Shown piece by piece: positions 54,931 to 58,230 of a DNA stretch of 58,230 bases. Position numbers and translations under genes: made by a program. Position 1 is the stretch's first letter. Each line of letters begins with the position of its first letter. The notes below the pieces were generated by a model that worked only from the letters and a program-made list of their open reading frames with translations, was not told the origin of the DNA and ran no database searches. Source of the stretch: a virus. Location: IMG/VR virus record IMGVR_UViG_3300009034_000044, positions 1 through 58,230 of that record. One strand, given 5' to 3'.

Positions 54931-56061
54931 CTATCTAAAGTCTATTGGCACAGCAAGAGACGATATAACCCTTTTCTTTGATGAGCCAAATAACCACTGA
55001 CAGGGCTGCGTTGATGTTCCATATAACTTAAAAGCATAATCATCGTGAGGTATCCAGCATCCATTAACCAATAACTCTGCGTTTGGTGAGAGAGCTATTC
55101 TGTCTGAACGATGTCTGTGACCAATAATATAAAGATTATATCCATCTGGTAAATTTATAAGTAACTCTTTGGCTTTACGTTCAGCATAGGAAGTGGTGTA
55201 CCCTTTGATAGTTTCTCCATGAGACATAAATATTTTATGTCCATAGTTATCTACGCTATAAAATCTACTATCAGGGATGTCAACCTTAATATTGCTATTA
55301 CCCTCAAGAGTCATTCCAAGTATTCTATATAAATGATATTCAAAGTTATTCTCCACAGGTTCTTCCTCTCTGGCATTTGTAACGCTTCTACCATGATTTC
55401 CCACTACACATTTAACTCTTGTTTCTGGAAAGTATTTAGATAAAATATTAATCATATCTGCTAACTCTGCTATTGCACTCCAAATTTGCTTTCCCACTGG
55501 CATTGAAATCATATTTTTTTGTCCCTCAAAAATCCTATCATTATCCACAATATCTCCAAGCAAAAAGACATTCAATGCTTCAAAATAATATCCGTTCTTC
55601 CACAGAGTAAGTAATCTCATTACACTTTCCAAATATAGTTTTTGAAAATCTAATCTTATTTCATTATTATATGTAATTATTTTCTGATTGTTTCTGGTAT
55701 CATACCATTCATTTACCTTCCCTATGTGCATATCAGATATAACAAGATTAAGTATTTCCTTTGACTTTTCTTTATTGTAGTTCTGTTTATATAAGGGAAA
55801 CCTTTTTTGAAGATAATCATTGGAAACCAATTCCTTTAATGTGGCTATAAATTCTTCTGTAGAAAGAGAAGGAACTATAGATTTTTTGAACTCAGAAGGG
55901 AGAGCCTTGTCTATAGTTTTATGTTCCTTAAGTCTTCTTATCTTGCCCACAACAGAATCAAGAGTTCTATTTAGAGTTTTTGCCATTTCTTGTGGACTTA
56001 ACTTTCCTAAGTTTTTTTCAAGATATTCAATTTCTTCTTCAATCCAAATATCTTTTACCAT
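54931..56061 (-). CDS. Metallophosphoesterase with N-terminal HTH domain
   Basis: 376 residues. Complete motifs: SDMHIGKVNEWYD (D.H), FLLGDIVDNDR (GD), CVVGNHGRSV (GNH), MSHGETIKG and YIIGHRHRSDR (GHxH), as in calcineurin-like phosphoesterases such as SbcD/Mre11-type nucleases. Residues 5-50 form a SANT/Myb- or GcrA-like helical DNA-binding segment (EEIEYLEKNLGKLSPQEMAK). A nuclease for DNA ends is most likely, but a nucleotide phosphatase cannot be excluded. Confidence 0.75.
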   Translation of the reverse strand: MVKDIWIEEEIEYLEKNLGKLSPQEMAKTLNRTLDSVVGKIRRLKEHKTIDKALPSEFKKSIVPSLSTEEFIATLKELVSNDYLQKRFPLYKQNYNKEKSKEILNLVISDMHIGKVNEWYDTRNNQKIITYNNEIRLDFQKLYLESVMRLLTLWKNGYYFEALNVFLLGDIVDNDRIFEGQKNMISMPVGKQIWSAIAELADMINILSKYFPETRVKCVVGNHGRSVTNAREEEPVENNFEYHLYRILGMTLEGNSNIKVDIPDSRFYSVDNYGHKIFMSHGETIKGYTTSYAERKAKELLINLPDGYNLYIIGHRHRSDRIALSPNAELLVNGCWIPHDDYAFKLYGTSTQPCQWLFGSSKKRVISSLAVPIDFR

Positions 56062-56678
56062 TTAAAATCCTCCCATTTAGTTCCTGAATATCTCTGCCAT
56101 ATAAGGGCATCGAGTTCAGCAACAGTTAGATTATATGCTTTAGCTATATTTTTAAATCTTACTTCATAAAAAAGATATTCATATTTGCATGTTGCATATC
56201 GAGTAGTAAAACCTAAAAATTTTAATATATGAGTATCAATAATGGCTAAGTCTTTATCACCTAAATTTCTAAGAAAATGAGATGCAGCCTTATAACCTAA
56301 GCCCTTTACTTCCTTAACTAAATATTCACGTTTATCATATGCAGAACATTCATTGCAAATAACAATATCATATATTATATCGAATTTTCTTTTCATCTCT
56401 ATGAGATATTTGGCTTTTTGATTGTAGAACCTTACTGGTTTAAGTATATCCAAAAAAAATTCCATTTCAAAATTACCAATATCCCTTGCGAGATAATAAA
56501 ATCCGATATCCTGCAACCTGTCTATAACTTTTCTATTATTTTTAAAGGTAGTTTGTGGAGCAGTAATACAGAAACATAAATCATAAAATATTTCTACTTT
56601 GGTTTTAGGTTTACCAAAGTTTTTAAAGGTTGCCTTAAGTCCTTCTCTTTCTTTTCTGGTTATTTTAAGTTCATGCAT
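56055..56678 (-). CDS. Ogg2-type N-glycosylase/DNA lyase
   Basis: 207 residues. The helix-hairpin-helix GLGYKAASHFLRNLG contains the expected catalytic Lys130, and LAIIDTHILKFLGF the activating Asp148. This matches the 8-oxoguanine glycosylase/AP lyase (Ogg2) family best known in archaea and thermophiles. It would excise oxidised guanine and cut the strand. Its presence between a nuclease and the phosphoesterase suggests a phage repair module. Confidence 0.75.
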   Translation of the reverse strand: MHELKITRKEREGLKATFKNFGKPKTKVEIFYDLCFCITAPQTTFKNNRKVIDRLQDIGFYYLARDIGNFEMEFFLDILKPVRFYNQKAKYLIEMKRKFDIIYDIVICNECSAYDKREYLVKEVKGLGYKAASHFLRNLGDKDLAIIDTHILKFLGFTTRYATCKYEYLFYEVRFKNIAKAYNLTVAELDALIWQRYSGTKWEDFKW

Positions 56679-56851
56679 CTGTCTTCTTTTAAACCATAGT
56701 ATTCCATTTCATTTTTGGTAAAATTACTTTCAACATAATCTGTACACTTTCCATCTTTTAAATAAGAACACCGCATACAGTGGATGCTACAATAATATAC
56801 TAATGCTCTTGGAACTTTAATCTTATAACTTTTTTCTGTAGATTTATGCAT
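56660..56851 (-). CDS. Cysteine-rich small protein
   Basis: 63 residues with YYCSIHCMRCSYLKDGKC and a later DRCMNLK; five to six cysteines in the middle, likely metal-binding. Overlaps the glycosylase start by 19 nt. Function unknown. Confidence 0.5.
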   Translation of the reverse strand: MHKSTEKSYKIKVPRALVYYCSIHCMRCSYLKDGKCTDYVESNFTKNEMEYYGLKEDRCMNLK

Positions 56852-57047
56852 CTACTCTCCCCTCTCCATCTTCGGTTGCGTATATTATATCTCCTATTTT
56901 CTTAAGCGTTTCTGGTAAGGAATTTTTTTGACAGTCAGTACATATAGCAACAAAATATACCTTATACTTATAACCCTGATTAGAGGGGGGTGTAAACGAT
57001 GCTACACTTATTGTTGATGTATTACAAAGTATGCATGGATTAGTCAT
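56844..57047 (-). CDS. Zinc-ribbon protein, leaderless
   Basis: 67 residues: MTNPCILCNTSTISVAS and FVAICTDCQKNSL, two CxxC pairs. The ATG at 57047 lies 7 nt after the TATAAT of the promoter at 57055, so the mRNA would start at or near it. No family recognised. Confidence 0.6.
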   Translation of the reverse strand: MTNPCILCNTSTISVASFTPPSNQGYKYKVYFVAICTDCQKNSLPETLKKIGDIIYATEDGEGRVDA

Positions 57048-57054
57048 TGTATGT

Positions 57055-57084
57055 ATTATACCATACTTAGATGGATTTTGTCAA
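57055..57084 (-). promoter_or_regulatory. Sigma70-type promoter of the repair genes
   Basis: Minus strand TTGACA (57084-57079), 18-bp spacer ending TGG, TATAAT (57060-57055). Seven nucleotides then ATG 57047. Confidence 0.85.
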
Positions 57085-57327
57085 GGGTTTTTTCTTAAAT
57101 TTTCCAGTTTCTTTAAAGTATTCTAAATCATATATTCCGAACATAATACCTATGTTATTGGTATAAAGTCCCTGCAATACCATATCTTTTTCTTCGTCAT
57201 TAAGTTCTACATTAGTAGCTCTTACAACCAGTGGTTTGCCTTTTATATCTATACTAAACCAATCATTACAAAATTGTCTTATTGTTACAGTTTGTCCCTT
57301 AAGTTTTCCTTTTAATATAATTGCCAT
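57067..57327 (-). CDS. Hypothetical beta-rich protein
   Basis: 86 residues. ILKGKLKGQTVTIRQFCNDWFSID suggests a small SH3/OB-type barrel; the C-terminus is basic and overlaps the -35 region of the following promoter. One-nucleotide overlap with the nuclease gene. Confidence 0.55.
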   Translation of the reverse strand: MAIILKGKLKGQTVTIRQFCNDWFSIDIKGKPLVVRATNVELNDEEKDMVLQGLYTNNIGIMFGIYDLEYFKETGKFKKKPLTKSI

Positions 57328-58220
57328 TATTCTTCTTCTCCTTCCTCCTCAACGTCTTGATTAGCTTGTTTCCATTGTTCATATTCTTCATACATATGAG
57401 GCTTGCACCATTTACTATACTTACATCTTGGTTCATAAACAACCTCATATTCAGCGAACTTAACTTTGTGACCTTTTCCTATTTTGCTATTAATATGCTT
57501 ATGTAAACCCCAATCAGTTTCAAATTCCCTACCTTCACCTTCATTGCAAGTATAGCAGAACGGTTTCACAACCATACTCTTTCTTTCTTTATAGCACATC
57601 CAAGGTTCACATTCGGGAAGGTGTTCTATGTTATGATTACTTAGGGCTAACAATAAATCATCTCTTAGTTTTAACAGTTCAGCTTTAGTTTCTTTTAATT
57701 CTTTATCAGTAAAGGTTACTTCATAACAAAAATAATCAGGTTCAGTATTTCTTCTATTTTTATCCATTAAAATAAGATACCACACAAACAACATCCCCCT
57801 GTTCCTGTTTTTCATGGCACAGTAAGCTCTTAATTGCTTTAGGTAATGTGAATACTTTTCTGCTTCCTGTCCTTCCTTTACTAAAAATCCACGTCTGGTA
57901 GTTTTCATTTCAGTAAGTAAATCTTTTACATTTGGCGTAGAAATATATGAGTCTGGAGTAAACCAAATCTGTTCCCATTCCTCAGCCTGTCCATGTTTCC
58001 AATTAGATATATATAAAAATACAGCTTCATGAGCTTGTCCAGATAACCAATAAATAACTTCTTTTTTAATAGGAGGTAGAGGCTTAATCTTTCTCCAATA
58101 TGCCTGTTTAGGAGAAAGTAAATCTGAGAGATGAATACCTTCTCTTTCTCTCTTACTAAATTCAGTTTGAATAGTTTTTAGGATATATTCTTCGATGGCT
58201 TCATTTCTTTTGATTTCCAT
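57327..58220 (-). CDS. Cas4/RecB-like PD-(D/E)XK nuclease
   Basis: 297 residues. HLSDLLSPKQAYWR opening, LSGQAHEAVFLYISN with the expected His, then WFTPDSYISTPN (Asp), LLTEMKTTRR (E-x-K) and YLKQLRAYCAMKNR helix: the RecB/Cas4 nuclease order. Later CEPWMCYKE, FCYTCNEG and CKYSKWC cysteines could hold a zinc or [4Fe-4S] site, as in Cas4 and AddB. Likely an exonuclease acting on DNA ends. The ribosome site AGGAGG is created only when the two window ends are joined. Confidence 0.75.
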   Translation of the reverse strand: MEIKRNEAIEEYILKTIQTEFSKREREGIHLSDLLSPKQAYWRKIKPLPPIKKEVIYWLSGQAHEAVFLYISNWKHGQAEEWEQIWFTPDSYISTPNVKDLLTEMKTTRRGFLVKEGQEAEKYSHYLKQLRAYCAMKNRNRGMLFVWYLILMDKNRRNTEPDYFCYEVTFTDKELKETKAELLKLRDDLLLALSNHNIEHLPECEPWMCYKERKSMVVKPFCYTCNEGEGREFETDWGLHKHINSKIGKGHKVKFAEYEVVYEPRCKYSKWCKPHMYEEYEQWKQANQDVEEEGEEE

Positions 58221-58230
58221 CTTTTATTCC
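58201..58230 (-). CDS. C-terminal part of the junction-spanning zinc-ribbon gene
   Basis: Codons GGA ATA AAA GAT GGA AAT CAA AAG AAA TGA on the minus strand complete the gene that starts at 69, if 1 and 58230 are adjacent. Confidence 0.6.
   Translation of the reverse strand, partial: GIKDGNQKK

Noticed and set aside
1-58230. Temperate lifestyle.
   Set aside because: No integrase, excisionase, repressor or attachment site recognised, although unfamiliar regulators among the small genes cannot be excluded.

Overview
The window reads as a complete, circularly mapping genome (58,230 bp, AT-rich) of a short-tailed, podovirus-like bacteriophage that infects a bacterium. The bacterial host is inferred from Shine-Dalgarno sites, TTGACA/TATAAT promoters, two sigma54-type -24/-12 promoters, Rho-independent terminators, tRNAs and a tmRNA-like RNA. 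The two window ends join without a scar: the gene running off the left edge continues into the right edge, meets a stop 10 codons later, and the join creates an AGGAGG ribosome site for the Cas4/RecB-like nuclease gene. The host genus cannot be told from sequence alone. I see no integrase, no recognisable lysogeny repressor, no phage RNA polymerase, no DNA polymerase and no CRISPR array.

Layout. (1) 870-1 on the minus strand, continuing across the join into 58,230-47,345 (minus): DNA and nucleotide metabolism. It holds a Cas4/RecB-like nuclease, an Ogg2-type DNA glycosylase, a metallophosphoesterase with an N-terminal DNA-binding domain, an RNA ligase, a dATP/dGTP diphosphohydrolase-like protein fused to zinc ribbons, a replication initiator, a one-domain DnaB/RecA-like helicase, a nucleoside deoxyribosyltransferase-like protein, a secreted zincin and an HNH nuclease. 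(2) 930-2100 (minus): a tRNA array (Pro, His, Asp, Glu, Tyr and one unresolved tRNA-like element) headed by a 90-nt RNA that looks like the tRNA-like domain of tmRNA without its messenger part. (3) 35,593-2,128 (minus): one long late operon. In transcription order it encodes head/fibre and LamG proteins, the lysis cassette (3-TM holin, lysozyme, small membrane protein), a trypsin-like protease, probable TerS and TerL, an ATP-grasp protein, portal, scaffold, N4-gp56-type capsid, adaptor, nozzle, large repeat-rich tail proteins, a 1,624-residue putative ejection protein and small basic proteins. (4) 35,594-36,786: a 1.2-kb divergent control region, probably also the origin. It holds five 18-bp TTCA...TGAA elements around an AT-rich inverted repeat, and five TGTAAT-N2-RTTACA palindromes upstream of a sigma54-like promoter. 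(5) 36,787-47,368 (plus): an early-type operon of about 35 very small genes, including two zincins, a radical SAM protein, a DUF7178-like protein and many cysteine-rich microproteins. It converges with region 1 at 47.35 kb.

How it may work together. The phage appears to depend on host RNA polymerase. The rightward operon looks wired to the host sigma54 system with its own enhancer-like palindromes, while late and repair operons use sigma70-type promoters, several with the start codon at the predicted transcription start (leaderless). Virion parts are typical of N4-gp56-capsid podoviruses, but a trypsin-like protease, an ATP-grasp enzyme inside the packaging module, and a short GLPEP-type peptide motif recurring in several late proteins are not explained by the standard morphogenesis scheme.
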